Positions 28,887 to 37,687 of a DNA stretch of 64,000 nucleotides are shown one piece after another (position 1 is the stretch's first letter; every line of letters starts with the position of its first letter). The stretch comes from Gracilibacillus salitolerans (GTDB lineage Bacteria; Bacillota; Bacilli; Bacillales; Amphibacillaceae), in NCBI RefSeq assembly GCF_009650095.1, contig NZ_CP045915.1, positions 3,720,001-3,784,000 of the forward strand, in the 5' to 3' direction. The notes under the pieces were generated by a model that saw nothing but the letters and a program-made list of their open reading frames with translations, had not been told where the DNA came from and did no database searches. A program made the position numbers and the translations under genes.

Positions 28887-30244
28887 TGAAGTTACGAACA
28901 AAAGTACAACTCTTTTTAAGTGGATTTATGGCACTGGTTATTCTTGTTATCAACAGTGCTGTCTATGTATTATATGAAGAGCGGGTTAGTGAAAACGAAT
29001 TGAATCGAGTAAAAGCAGATGCAGAAAACGTTATGGAGGCTATTGCAGAAAATTCGACTGTCGACCTTGATAATGAAAATCTACTAAAGGCATTTCTTCC
29101 TGCAAATGCCATTATTCGGATTATAGAAGAGGATATGGAAGAAGCACTATTGCATGAAGTTTACACAGAGGAACAGTTTACACATTGGCCATTTTCCTAT
29201 TTGACATCTGAACAAACCAGGATTGCAAGAGATGAAAGTAAGACACCTTATGCTCAGGTATCGATACCGATAATTTGGGAAGATGGCTCCATTGTAACGT
29301 TACAGGTCAGTGAAGCACTATACTCAATGGAGGATTCATTAAGTACTCTTCAACTTGTGTTATTTCTTACTGCAGGATTAATGCTAATCCCTGCATTGTT
29401 TGCTGGATATTTTTTATCCCGCTATATTACGAAGCAGATACAGTCCTTAACATTAGAAATGAAAGAAAATCCGAAGAAAGGTAAGTGGGAGAAACTCACC
29501 ATTAATAAAAAAAATAAAGATGAGATCAGTGAAATGCAGCAAGCCTACAATGCTATGATTGAGCGGATTGAGGAGAACAGGCAGAAGCAAGAACGATTCG
29601 TATCCGATGCTTCCCACGAACTTCGAACCCCTATCTCGGTTATTAGGAGCTATGCGGAACTGTTAAAAAGACGCGGAAAAGATAAACCGGAAATTTTCGA
29701 TGAAGCAACAGATGCCATTCTGTCAGAGTCCGATCGAATGCAACACTTAACCGAACAAATGCTGATCTTAGCAAAAAATGAAGATCAGGAAAACATCATA
29801 TTCGAGCAAGTCAATATCAGTCAGATTGCCCGTGATGTCATTCGATCGTTATCTACTGCTTATCAACGTGAAATTAAATATTATCATGATGTAGATCATG
29901 ATATCACCATTGGTGCAGACCGTAGGAAGATTCAACAGGCTATCTATATTTTAGTTGATAATGCATGTAAATATAGTGAGGATATCGTGCTTGTACGTAT
30001 GCAGAAAAATCATCAGCAGTTAACGATTGATGTTAGCGATAAAGGAGAAGGCTTAACGGAAAATGAGTTGGTACATATTTTTGACCGGTTTTACCGTGTT
30101 GATAAGGCTCGTAGCCGAAAAGCCGGCGGAACTGGACTTGGCCTTGCTATTTGTCATCAAATAATTCAGGCACATGGAGGCGAAATCGAAATCACAAGTC
30201 AAGTGAATCAAGGATCAACATTCACGCTGAAATTACCAATGTGA
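28886..30244 (+). CDS. Sensor histidine kinase
   Basis: A 452-residue kinase with two membrane segments (about 8-28 and 152-175) enclosing an extracytoplasmic sensor of about 120 residues. It continues with HAMP, a HisKA domain with the phosphoacceptor His in SDASHELRTPISV (about 245), and a HATPase domain with DNACKYS and RSRKAGGTGLGLAI. The pairing with the regulator and a downstream PepSY protein recalls CssRS- or YkoGH-like systems, often tied to envelope stress. The signal is not evident. Confidence 0.92.
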   Translation: MKLRTKVQLFLSGFMALVILVINSAVYVLYEERVSENELNRVKADAENVMEAIAENSTVDLDNENLLKAFLPANAIIRIIEEDMEEALLHEVYTEEQFTHWPFSYLTSEQTRIARDESKTPYAQVSIPIIWEDGSIVTLQVSEALYSMEDSLSTLQLVLFLTAGLMLIPALFAGYFLSRYITKQIQSLTLEMKENPKKGKWEKLTINKKNKDEISEMQQAYNAMIERIEENRQKQERFVSDASHELRTPISVIRSYAELLKRRGKDKPEIFDEATDAILSESDRMQHLTEQMLILAKNEDQENIIFEQVNISQIARDVIRSLSTAYQREIKYYHDVDHDITIGADRRKIQQAIYILVDNACKYSEDIVLVRMQKNHQQLTIDVSDKGEGLTENELVHIFDRFYRVDKARSRKAGGTGLGLAICHQIIQAHGGEIEITSQVNQGSTFTLKLPM

Positions 30245-30261
30245 GAGTAAAAGCTTCCATT

Positions 30262-30300
30262 TCTCATCAAATTCTCATTTTCCTCTCATGGTCTACTCAT
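30262..30300 (+). promoter_or_regulatory. Four-copy response-regulator box upstream of the PepSY gene
   Basis: TCTCAT occurs at 30262, 30273 and 30284, with ACTCAT at 30295. The period is exactly 11 bases (hexamer plus five). OmpR-type regulators bind such helically phased direct repeats, as PhoP does in Bacillus. A TAAGTA hexamer at 30318-30323 is at a plausible -10 distance. Confidence 0.65.
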
Positions 30301-30347
30301 CATGATTGATTAGACTGTAAGTAACAAGAAACAAGGAGTGATCATGG

Positions 30348-30974
30348 ATGAAAAACAAACTATTTTTTATCATATTAACAATTATTATTGTCATTGGTAG
30401 TGTAGTAGCTATTTACAACTTTACTTCTAATCCTGCTAGTGCCTATTTATCAGAGGAAGAGGCTAAGGAAAAAGTCTCCGATCAATTCTCAGGCAAGATC
30501 ATGGAATTAGAATTAGATGAGGAAAATAACCGAAAAGTATATGAGGTGGAAATCAAGGGGACAGATCGTGATTATGAATTGAAAATCGACGCAGAAACGG
30601 GGGAAATTTTACTATTAAACGAGAAAACTGGTACTCTAAGAGACAACTCTGTAGCAAAAGAAGAAGCTGCTGATGACCAAGATAATACTGATCAAGAAGA
30701 TAAAAATGAAACGGACAATAAGGACGAGCAGAATGAAGAAACTAAGCAACAATCCGATAACGCAAATAACACATTAATTTCAGCAGAGGAAGCAAGATCT
30801 ATTGCTACAGATCAATATCCGGGGACAATTACAGATTTTGAGCAAGATGAAGATGACGGAAGATACCTATACGAAATTGAAATAAGAACAAACACGCACG
30901 AAGTTGATTTAGAAATTGATGCATACACTGGTTCCATTATCTCTATTTCCAAAGATGACCTCGATGATGACTAA
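30348..30974 (+). CDS. Membrane-anchored protein with two PepSY domains
   Basis: A 208-residue protein: one N-terminal membrane helix (about 5-24), a first PepSY domain (about 34-97), a highly acidic Asp/Glu/Asn linker (about 105-140) and a second PepSY domain (about 144-205). PepSY domains are known as protease inhibitors or modulators in M4 propeptides and as partners of sensor kinases. The gene is preceded by AAGGAG and by the four-hexamer array. It may be the output, and possibly the feedback modulator, of the two-component system. Confidence 0.85.
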   Translation: MKNKLFFIILTIIIVIGSVVAIYNFTSNPASAYLSEEEAKEKVSDQFSGKIMELELDEENNRKVYEVEIKGTDRDYELKIDAETGEILLLNEKTGTLRDNSVAKEEAADDQDNTDQEDKNETDNKDEQNEETKQQSDNANNTLISAEEARSIATDQYPGTITDFEQDEDDGRYLYEIEIRTNTHEVDLEIDAYTGSIISISKDDLDDD

Positions 30975-31048
30975 CAAATCTAAGAAAATAATGTACTTCG
31001 TTTAGTGATGAAGGACATTTATAGAGATCATCCAAGGAAGTCCCATTT

Positions 31049-31912
31049 TCATGGAACAAAAACAATATACAATAAATAAACAGCTAACAAGTAAATCAGT
31101 GAGCTTGCAAATAAAAGGTTTGCCCATTTTTTAATAGAGTGGGCTTTAAATCCTGCCATGCCAATTGCTAACCACCCGAGATTCAACAATGAAATTAGGA
31201 TATAAAACAAATTGCTAAATCCAGTTAAAAATAAAGGAATAAATAATAATAATGCCATATAAATAACATTTCGACGAATAGTAATCTGATAACCACGCAC
31301 AACTGGTAACATTTTCAGTCCTGAACGAGCATAATCATCATATTTGCGAATAGCAATTGCATACGTATGTGGCATTTGCCACAGGAACATAATAGCAAAA
31401 AGTGTCAGTGGAATCGCGTGGAATGCTGAACCTACCACTGCCCACCCCATCATTGGCGTGACTGCACCAGACAAACTGCCAATATGCGTATTCCAAGTAA
31501 CTCTTCTCTTGGTCCACACAGTATAAACCACAACATACGTATACCAGCCAATGAAACCTAAAATAGCCACTTCAATATTAATGAATAATAATAGCAATTG
31601 GCCAACCAAACTCAGTGATATTCCTAATATAAGAATCGCTCGTAATGATATAGAACCTGTTACAGTCGGACGTTGTTTGGTGCGTTCCATTAACTTATCA
31701 ACATCCGCTTCCAACCAATTATTTAACGTTAAAGCTCCAGCTACCAACAACGTACTTCCTGCTAGAAGCAACATAAAATCTAACCAATAGTTTCCAAATG
31801 AAATATTATAGTAACGTGCTGCCATAATAAATCCCAGTAAAGCAGGCAGCACGTTCGCTATTAATACAAATCTCTTAAATAAATATCTTAACTCTTTCCA
31901 TACACTAACCAT
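31049..31912 (-). CDS. ctaB: Protoheme IX farnesyltransferase (heme O synthase)
   Basis: A 287-residue UbiA-superfamily prenyltransferase with seven to nine membrane helices. The first Asp-rich motif is NNWLEADVDKLMERTKQRP and the second is RKYDDYARSGLKMLP. The enzyme farnesylates heme b to heme O for terminal oxidases. An AAGGAG site precedes the ATG, 12 bases after the stop of the upstream gene. No cytochrome oxidase or ctaA gene is adjacent, which is unusual, and a second copy elsewhere is possible. The N-terminal sequence is somewhat diverged. Confidence 0.88.
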   Translation of the reverse strand: MVSVWKELRYLFKRFVLIANVLPALLGFIMAARYYNISFGNYWLDFMLLLAGSTLLVAGALTLNNWLEADVDKLMERTKQRPTVTGSISLRAILILGISLSLVGQLLLLFINIEVAILGFIGWYTYVVVYTVWTKRRVTWNTHIGSLSGAVTPMMGWAVVGSAFHAIPLTLFAIMFLWQMPHTYAIAIRKYDDYARSGLKMLPVVRGYQITIRRNVIYMALLLFIPLFLTGFSNLFYILISLLNLGWLAIGMAGFKAHSIKKWANLLFASSLIYLLAVYLLYIVFVP

Positions 31913-31924
31913 TACATGAACTCC

Positions 31925-32767
31925 TTAAACCTGCTTTATATAAATATGCCAGCTTGAGCCAGTTCCAATATTGTGAGCCTTAGCAAATGAACCCTGATTG
32001 ATCGCCACTGCCAAGTTATCCAAGGAATTTACATATAAAACTGGCTCTCCAATCTGAATCGTAGCAAAAGAACGACCAAATGTCACTTTATTGCGATACA
32101 CCCTTCTCGTATCATGGAGAATTTCTATTTCTACTGCTTTCCCGTAATCAATATTTAATTGGAGAAATAGTTCTCTGCTAATATTAGTCCACAAATTACC
32201 AAAACGTACATCTAATATATCAATCGTCCCACTTATCATTTGTTCTTCAAGCTTCGGTTCATAAAATGGCAGGCGCACAATATCCTCGATTTCTAACTCC
32301 GGACCGACTTTATCAAAAGAAATTACTCCGGCAGCTATTCGAGCACCTGTATATGCATAAATATCTCGTCCATGAAAAGTATGAGAAGCGCCTGACATCG
32401 GTAACCTATTGACTTCTTCATCAATTTCACGGATTTGCTTGATGCCAATTTTATAATAAATATGTGTTAGTGTACCATTATCGGGTGTAACAATATATTG
32501 ATTATTCTCCGTTTGGACAACCACACTTTTTCGTTCTGAACCGACCCCTGGATCTACTACAGATACAAAAACAGTATTTTCTGGCCAATAAGAAAGTGTT
32601 TGTAATAATCGATAAGAACCAGACCAAATATCAAATGGTGGTATATCATGAGTATTATCATATATGGGTACGACTTTACTTACACTATGTGCAACACCTT
32701 TCATTGCACTAACAGCCCCATCTTCAAGTCCAAAATCGGATTGTAAAACCAATGCATTCATCATCAT
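31925..32767 (-). CDS. SAM hydroxide adenosyltransferase (DUF62 family)
   Basis: A 280-residue member of the family that includes fluorinase, chlorinase and the common SAM-hydrolysing adenosyltransferases. QSDFGLEDGAVSAMKG at the N-terminus, VFVSVVDPGVGSERK and VTPDNGTLTHIY are the family landmarks. Most bacterial members split SAM to adenosine and methionine. The Ser-rich halide pocket of true halogenases is not apparent. An AAAGGGG site precedes the ATG triplet run. It may be co-transcribed with ctaB. Confidence 0.82.
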   Translation of the reverse strand: MMMNALVLQSDFGLEDGAVSAMKGVAHSVSKVVPIYDNTHDIPPFDIWSGSYRLLQTLSYWPENTVFVSVVDPGVGSERKSVVVQTENNQYIVTPDNGTLTHIYYKIGIKQIREIDEEVNRLPMSGASHTFHGRDIYAYTGARIAAGVISFDKVGPELEIEDIVRLPFYEPKLEEQMISGTIDILDVRFGNLWTNISRELFLQLNIDYGKAVEIEILHDTRRVYRNKVTFGRSFATIQIGEPVLYVNSLDNLAVAINQGSFAKAHNIGTGSSWHIYIKQV

Positions 32768-32926
32768 GATTACCCCTTTCTATGCTTAGCACCATTATAC
32801 TATTATCTAACAATGAAATGAAAGAATATCATTTAAGGAACAAAATAGCTGGCGTTGATTCTTGGTAAAAGCTTTCTTTTGCTTAAGTTTTCTCCCAGGC
32901 ATGAATAATCACAGCCTACTATTTCG

Positions 32927-32961
32927 AAGGCACCTAATATTCCAAAGATATCAGGTGCCTT
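32927..32961. terminator. Hairpin after the GH43 gene boundary
   Basis: AAGGCACCT pairs with AGGTGCCTT over 9 bp with a 17-base loop and extra ATAT pairing inside. It follows the end of the minus-strand arabinanase gene, although the better T-tract is on the plus strand. Confidence 0.6.
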
Positions 32962-32970
32962 CTTTTACTA

Positions 32971-34014
32971 TTACTCAAATGTCGGCCAATTATTAAGCCA
33001 TTTTATTTTCCTGATTTGCATACGAATGATACCATCTGCATCCCCATCATAATAATGATACACCATATAATAGCCGTTATTTCTTTGAATAACATCCTGT
33101 CCGCCTGGACCAATTTGGTTATCGCTACTTTCTAAAATAATATCACCGCCGCCTTGCAATAGCTCCTGCCCCTCCGAGTCCAGATAAGGACCAGTCACAG
33201 ATTCAGCACGGCCTACTGCTACTTTGTAGGTACTATCTACGCCATTACAGCATGAATCCCAGGAAGTTAATAAATAATAATAGCCATCTCGTTCAAAAAT
33301 AGTTGGGCCTTCAATTGCATTGTGCTGGTTTGTAGATTCTCTGGAGGCAATTTCCGTCGGTTCTCCGCTTAATTCAGTCATACTATCTGAAAGCTCCTGT
33401 ACCACAATACCACCAAAATGCGAGCCATAAACCATCCACCAGCTACCTTCTGCCGTAAAAACCATAGGATCTATTGCGTTATATACTGTTTCACCAGGTG
33501 CTGACGTGAAAATAGACCCATGATCTTCCCAACTAGCTAAGTCTCCTGGTGTAGTCGTACTCGCAACACCAATTCCGGAATGGTTTGTACCGAAAATGGA
33601 TGCAGCATAGTAAAGATAGTAAGTACCATCCTTTTCCACAACATGCGGAGCCCACAAATGTGCTATATTATAATCGAAAGTCCATTCGGGCACCGCTATT
33701 TCCCCCATCGCCTCCCATGGCCCTGTCAAGGATTCCGTAGATTTCCTCATGAAAATACCTCCAGGATCATCTGTACTTCTTGCTGCACCAGTAGACACCA
33801 CAAAAAATTCACCATTCGCCTCAAATATGGACGGATCATGTACTGGATCATCAATCCCTAAGGCAGGATCATAGTCACCATATTTTCCGCTCATCTCTAA
33901 TAAAGTAGTTTCTCCACCATTTGTTAAACCATTTAATTTATCACTATTAATATTAACGACTATTAATACACCTAATGATATAATGATTGCGATCCACATT
34001 CCTTTTTTCTTCAA
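32971..34014 (-). CDS. Secreted arabinan endo-1,5-alpha-L-arabinosidase (GH43)
   Basis: A 347-residue GH43 five-bladed propeller enzyme with an N-terminal membrane or signal segment (about 5-20). The catalytic triad motifs are VHDPSIF (base), NAIDPMVF (pKa modulator) and AIEGPTIF (acid). YLLTSWDSCCNG and GSHFGGI match endo-arabinanases. The TTG at 34014 is chosen because an AGGTGG site sits nine bases upstream; an upstream GTG would lie before that site. A TATAAT and a weak cre-like TGCAAACGTATACA (34077-34090) precede it. It releases arabino-oligosaccharides from pectin side chains, complementing the pectinase at 53.8-59.4 kb. Confidence 0.88.
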   Translation of the reverse strand: MKKKGMWIAIIISLGVLIVVNINSDKLNGLTNGGETTLLEMSGKYGDYDPALGIDDPVHDPSIFEANGEFFVVSTGAARSTDDPGGIFMRKSTESLTGPWEAMGEIAVPEWTFDYNIAHLWAPHVVEKDGTYYLYYAASIFGTNHSGIGVASTTTPGDLASWEDHGSIFTSAPGETVYNAIDPMVFTAEGSWWMVYGSHFGGIVVQELSDSMTELSGEPTEIASRESTNQHNAIEGPTIFERDGYYYLLTSWDSCCNGVDSTYKVAVGRAESVTGPYLDSEGQELLQGGGDIILESSDNQIGPGGQDVIQRNNGYYMVYHYYDGDADGIIRMQIRKIKWLNNWPTFE

Positions 34015-34115
34015 AACAAAAATCCACCTTTCTCTGTAATTTATCCGCACACATTATAGCATAACATTAACCATAATGTATACGTTTGCAGATAAAAGCG
34101 GATTAAATTAATAAA

Positions 34116-34835
34116 TTAGATATCCATATAATTTCCAGCATCATCAATAAATGCAAACTGACTTATTTTCCAGCCTTTTTCTATGAGACGGTATATATTA
34201 TCGGCTGTCTCACTTGGATCTTTTGGTGCTTTGTCGCCACCCATACCTGTTTTCATCCATCCAGGATGGACAGATATTACATCGACCGGTTCTTCCTGCA
34301 AATATACACTTAATTTTTCAGTTAGCATATTCAATGCTACCTTTGTCATACCATATGGATAGTCCCCACTATATGCATTAGTTAGACTCCCTGCTTCCGA
34401 ACTGATATTAATAATAGCTTGTGTTTCTGCCACTTGTTGCCTTAGTCCTATTCGCAAAACAGGTAAAAAATGTTTCACTACTCTCATTGGCCCTAACGTA
34501 TTCACATCAAATGCTTGCAGTACTGCATTCATATCCAATTCTTCTATCGTTTTCTCCCGTTCATTTAAAATAGCTGCATTATTTATAATCACATCTAAAT
34601 ATTGATCGGTCAGTTTAACAGCTTCGGCAGCTTGTTTTACTGATTTTTCATTTGTTACGTCCATATGTATAATCCGAAGTTGTCCTTCATAAGATTCTTT
34701 TAAGTTTTGTAATTCTTTTATATGTTTATCGGCTACAGAGCGAACAGCAGCAAAAATAATATTGCCTTTTTTTAGGCCAGTACGAACCAATGCTAAGCCT
34801 AATCCTCTATTAGCTCCTGTAACTAAAACTTTCAT
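34116..34835 (-). CDS. Short-chain dehydrogenase/reductase
   Basis: A 239-residue SDR with nucleotide-binding TGANRGLG, NNAA (IINNAAIL), catalytic Ser in NISSEAGS and the YxxxK site in YPYGMTKVAL. GAGGTGAAAGG precedes the ATG. It resembles C-factor-like and carbonyl-reductase-like SDRs, but the substrate is unknown. It stands alone between the arabinanase and the P-ATPase. Confidence 0.87.
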   Translation of the reverse strand: MKVLVTGANRGLGLALVRTGLKKGNIIFAAVRSVADKHIKELQNLKESYEGQLRIIHMDVTNEKSVKQAAEAVKLTDQYLDVIINNAAILNEREKTIEELDMNAVLQAFDVNTLGPMRVVKHFLPVLRIGLRQQVAETQAIINISSEAGSLTNAYSGDYPYGMTKVALNMLTEKLSVYLQEEPVDVISVHPGWMKTGMGGDKAPKDPSETADNIYRLIEKGWKISQFAFIDDAGNYMDI

Positions 34836-35012
34836 CCTTTCACCTCATTTTTTATTTTTTGTAAACCCTTACATTTTTTATTTTATCATATTTCCGCTTC
34901 GATTTGAAAAAAACTAATGAATATGGCTGGATTGTTCACGAGATATTGCGTGCTGCTGACGAGACTAATAATATTGTTCACCACCCTGCACTCTCTTGCT
35001 CTTAAACAAAAA

Positions 35013-35046
35013 AACAGACAATTTCTAAACATAGAAATTGTCTGTT
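35013..35046 (-). terminator. Terminator after the P-type ATPase gene
   Basis: AACAGACAATTTCTA pairs perfectly over 15 bp with TAGAAATTGTCTGTT. On the minus strand it is followed by a run of seven T, so it is a strong intrinsic terminator. Confidence 0.92.
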
Positions 35047-35054
35047 AGCCCTGT

Positions 35055-37685
35055 TTATTCCTTTTTGTTTCTCAGAATCTTGACAACCTCCATCAACACA
35101 ACACTTGCAAGTGCTAATCCGAATGCGATCAATCCTTGATTCCAGCCAAATTCACTCGGGATGTGGAACACTTCTCTTGCGAAAGGCATGATCGTAATTG
35201 AATATAACACAAATCCAATCACGACAGCCCCTAATACATATTTATTTTTGAAAAAACCTGCCCCGAAAGCTGTTTGAACATTCGATCTTGCTGGGAAGGT
35301 TTGTAATGTTCTCGATAAAATCAGGGTGGTGAAAGCCATCGCTACGCCCATTCCTTCTGAGTGCTGTAACCCAATATAATGAGAAATGATAACTGCCACT
35401 CCAATTAACAGACCACGAATAGTGACCGATCGTAATGTACCTTCAGCGAAAATCCCCTCATCTATTTTTCGAGGTTTACGCTTCATAACATTTGGTTCTG
35501 ATTTTTCCATCCCTAGCGCAATAGCGGGCAAGGAATCATTAACAAGGTTGATAAATAATAATTGTAAAGCTGTAAATGGATTGGCCCAATTCATAATTAC
35601 TGCAAATAGAATCGCAATAATCGCTCCTAAGTTACCAGCGAATAAATAGGCAATTGACTTTTTGATATTATCAAATACGGTTCGCCCCACACTTACCGCT
35701 TTAACAATCGATACAAAATTGTCATCGGTTAAAATCATTGCAGCAGAATCCTTTGCCACATCGGTGCCACTTCCCATTCCAATTCCAATATCAGCTTGTT
35801 TTAACGCTGGTGCATCATTGACCCCATCACCTGTCATCGCAGTTATTTGGTTTTTACGTTGCCAAGCTTTGACAATTCTGATTTTATTTTCAGGAGAAAC
35901 TCGTGCATAAACAGAAATATCTTCTAATTTCTCATCTAATTCTGCATCAGACATATCATCTAACTCTTTACCGGTTACAGCCAAATCATTTTCTGCCATT
36001 AATCCGATTTCCTTACCTATCGCTTCTGCGGTTGTTTTATGGTCACCGGTGATCATGACAGGTTTAATGCCTGCTTTTTTCGCCTCATCAATTGACCCGT
36101 AGACAGCATCTCGTGGTGGATCCATCATGGCTGTAAAGCCTATTAAAGTGAAGTCTCGTTCATCATCTAATGTGATTTGATGATCTTCTTCGACTTTTTT
36201 ATACGCAAAAGCTAATACACGCAAAGCTTGCTTGGAATAGCTCTCATTTTGATTCTCTAATTGGTTGAGCCATTCCGAAGTTAGTTCTTGTTCCTCACCG
36301 TTCACTAAAATAGTACTTGCACGGTCTAACATCACATCTGGTCCGCCTTTGATCAGCATCAATCGTTCATCATCAATGGTATAGACTGTCGACATCATTT
36401 TCCGTTCTGAGTCAAAAGGTAGTTCTGCTTCTCGCTTATATCTATTTCGTAACTCTTTGTACGGCTGCTTTTGCTTATCTGCTAACCGAATCAGTGCAAT
36501 TTCCGTTGGATCCCCAATCTCATTGTTATCTTCATTAATATAGGAATCATTACAAAGCGCCGCCGTCTGAATTAATAACCGTTCACTCTTCACCCATTTT
36601 TCCTTGCTAAACGGATCCTCTACTTCCGGCAAATAAGCTTCTGTTACTGTCATTTGATTTTGGGTTAGTGTTCCGGTTTTGTCGGTACAAATGACACTGG
36701 TAGAACCTAGTGTCTCTACTGCTGGTAAACGGCGGATAATCGCATGTTGTTTTGCCATTTTATTAGTGCCAACAGATAAAACAATCGTCACAATTGATTG
36801 TAAGGCCTCAGGAATTGCTGCGACTGCAATCGCAACGGAAAACATTAAAGCATCTAATACTGCTTTTGTCATATCAACATCGGCATCCCCCAACCAAATA
36901 CGGCCGACTTGTACGGCAAAGATGACAATACAAATAAGTAAAATCGCAATACCTAATTTCTTACTGAAGGAATCCAGCTTTCGTTGCAAAGGTGTTTGTT
37001 TTGCTTCCGCTGTTTCAATCATTTCGGCAATTTTGCCAATTTCAGCTTTTTCACCAGTCGCTGTCACGACGAAAGTACCGCGGCCATTAACTACTAATGA
37101 ACTAGAAAACACCATATTTTTCTGATCACCAATCGACACTTCCTCTTGTATTGGTTCCGTGACTTTTTCTACCGCATCGGACTCCCCTGTCAGCATCCCT
37201 TCATTTATTTTTAATGATTCTGCTTGCAATAGACGACCATCTGCTGGTATGTAATCCCCAGCTTCCAGTAATACAATATCACCCGGAACTAATTCGCGTG
37301 CCATAATGGTCTGACTTGTACCATCACGAATTACTTTAGCTTCCGGCGCAGACATATCTCGAAGTGCATCCAACGAGCTTTCCGCCTTCTTCGTTTGAAC
37401 GACACTGATTACCGAATTTAACAAAATAACGATAAAAATAATGATCGATTCAATTAATTCACCCAGTACTAATTGTACGATTGCCGCCACCAGGAGTACA
37501 ACGACCATTGCATCTTTAAATGTTTCTAAAAATAGCTTCCATGTCGGTACTTTTTCTTTATCAGCTATTTCGTTATAGCCTTCCTGTTCGAGCCGGTTAT
37601 TCACTTCATTCTTCGCTAACCCTTCTGTTTGCGTTACTTCCCATTTATCTAAAACTTCTTTCTTCGTTTTTTGATAACTACTCAA
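35055..37685 (-). CDS. P-type Ca2+-transporting ATPase (P2A-like)
   Basis: An 876-residue P-type ATPase with N-terminal cation ATPase domain, TGES actuator (MLTGESDAVEK), phosphorylation site DKTGTLT (Asp about 332), KGGPDVML nucleotide-domain motif and MTGDGVNDAPALK hinge, plus ten membrane helices. The M4 motif reads IPEALQ where SERCA/PMR1 types read IPEGLP, a variant found in some Gram-positive calcium exporters. The start is TTG behind AGGAGGAG, only two bases after the upstream stop, so translation is probably coupled to the CNNM-type gene. Calcium is the most likely substrate; manganese is possible. Confidence 0.9.
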   Translation of the reverse strand: MSSYQKTKKEVLDKWEVTQTEGLAKNEVNNRLEQEGYNEIADKEKVPTWKLFLETFKDAMVVVLLVAAIVQLVLGELIESIIIFIVILLNSVISVVQTKKAESSLDALRDMSAPEAKVIRDGTSQTIMARELVPGDIVLLEAGDYIPADGRLLQAESLKINEGMLTGESDAVEKVTEPIQEEVSIGDQKNMVFSSSLVVNGRGTFVVTATGEKAEIGKIAEMIETAEAKQTPLQRKLDSFSKKLGIAILLICIVIFAVQVGRIWLGDADVDMTKAVLDALMFSVAIAVAAIPEALQSIVTIVLSVGTNKMAKQHAIIRRLPAVETLGSTSVICTDKTGTLTQNQMTVTEAYLPEVEDPFSKEKWVKSERLLIQTAALCNDSYINEDNNEIGDPTEIALIRLADKQKQPYKELRNRYKREAELPFDSERKMMSTVYTIDDERLMLIKGGPDVMLDRASTILVNGEEQELTSEWLNQLENQNESYSKQALRVLAFAYKKVEEDHQITLDDERDFTLIGFTAMMDPPRDAVYGSIDEAKKAGIKPVMITGDHKTTAEAIGKEIGLMAENDLAVTGKELDDMSDAELDEKLEDISVYARVSPENKIRIVKAWQRKNQITAMTGDGVNDAPALKQADIGIGMGSGTDVAKDSAAMILTDDNFVSIVKAVSVGRTVFDNIKKSIAYLFAGNLGAIIAILFAVIMNWANPFTALQLLFINLVNDSLPAIALGMEKSEPNVMKRKPRKIDEGIFAEGTLRSVTIRGLLIGVAVIISHYIGLQHSEGMGVAMAFTTLILSRTLQTFPARSNVQTAFGAGFFKNKYVLGAVVIGFVLYSITIMPFAREVFHIPSEFGWNQGLIAFGLALASVVLMEVVKILRNKKE

Positions 37686-37687
37686 GA

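Noticed and set aside
31925..32767. True fluorinase or chlorinase
   Set aside because: Only general DUF62 landmarks are visible; the halide-site features of halogenases are not evident and most bacterial members hydrolyse SAM.
36679..37125. 148-codon plus-strand frame opposite the P-type ATPase
   Set aside because: Antisense shadow of a conserved coding region; no initiation signal.
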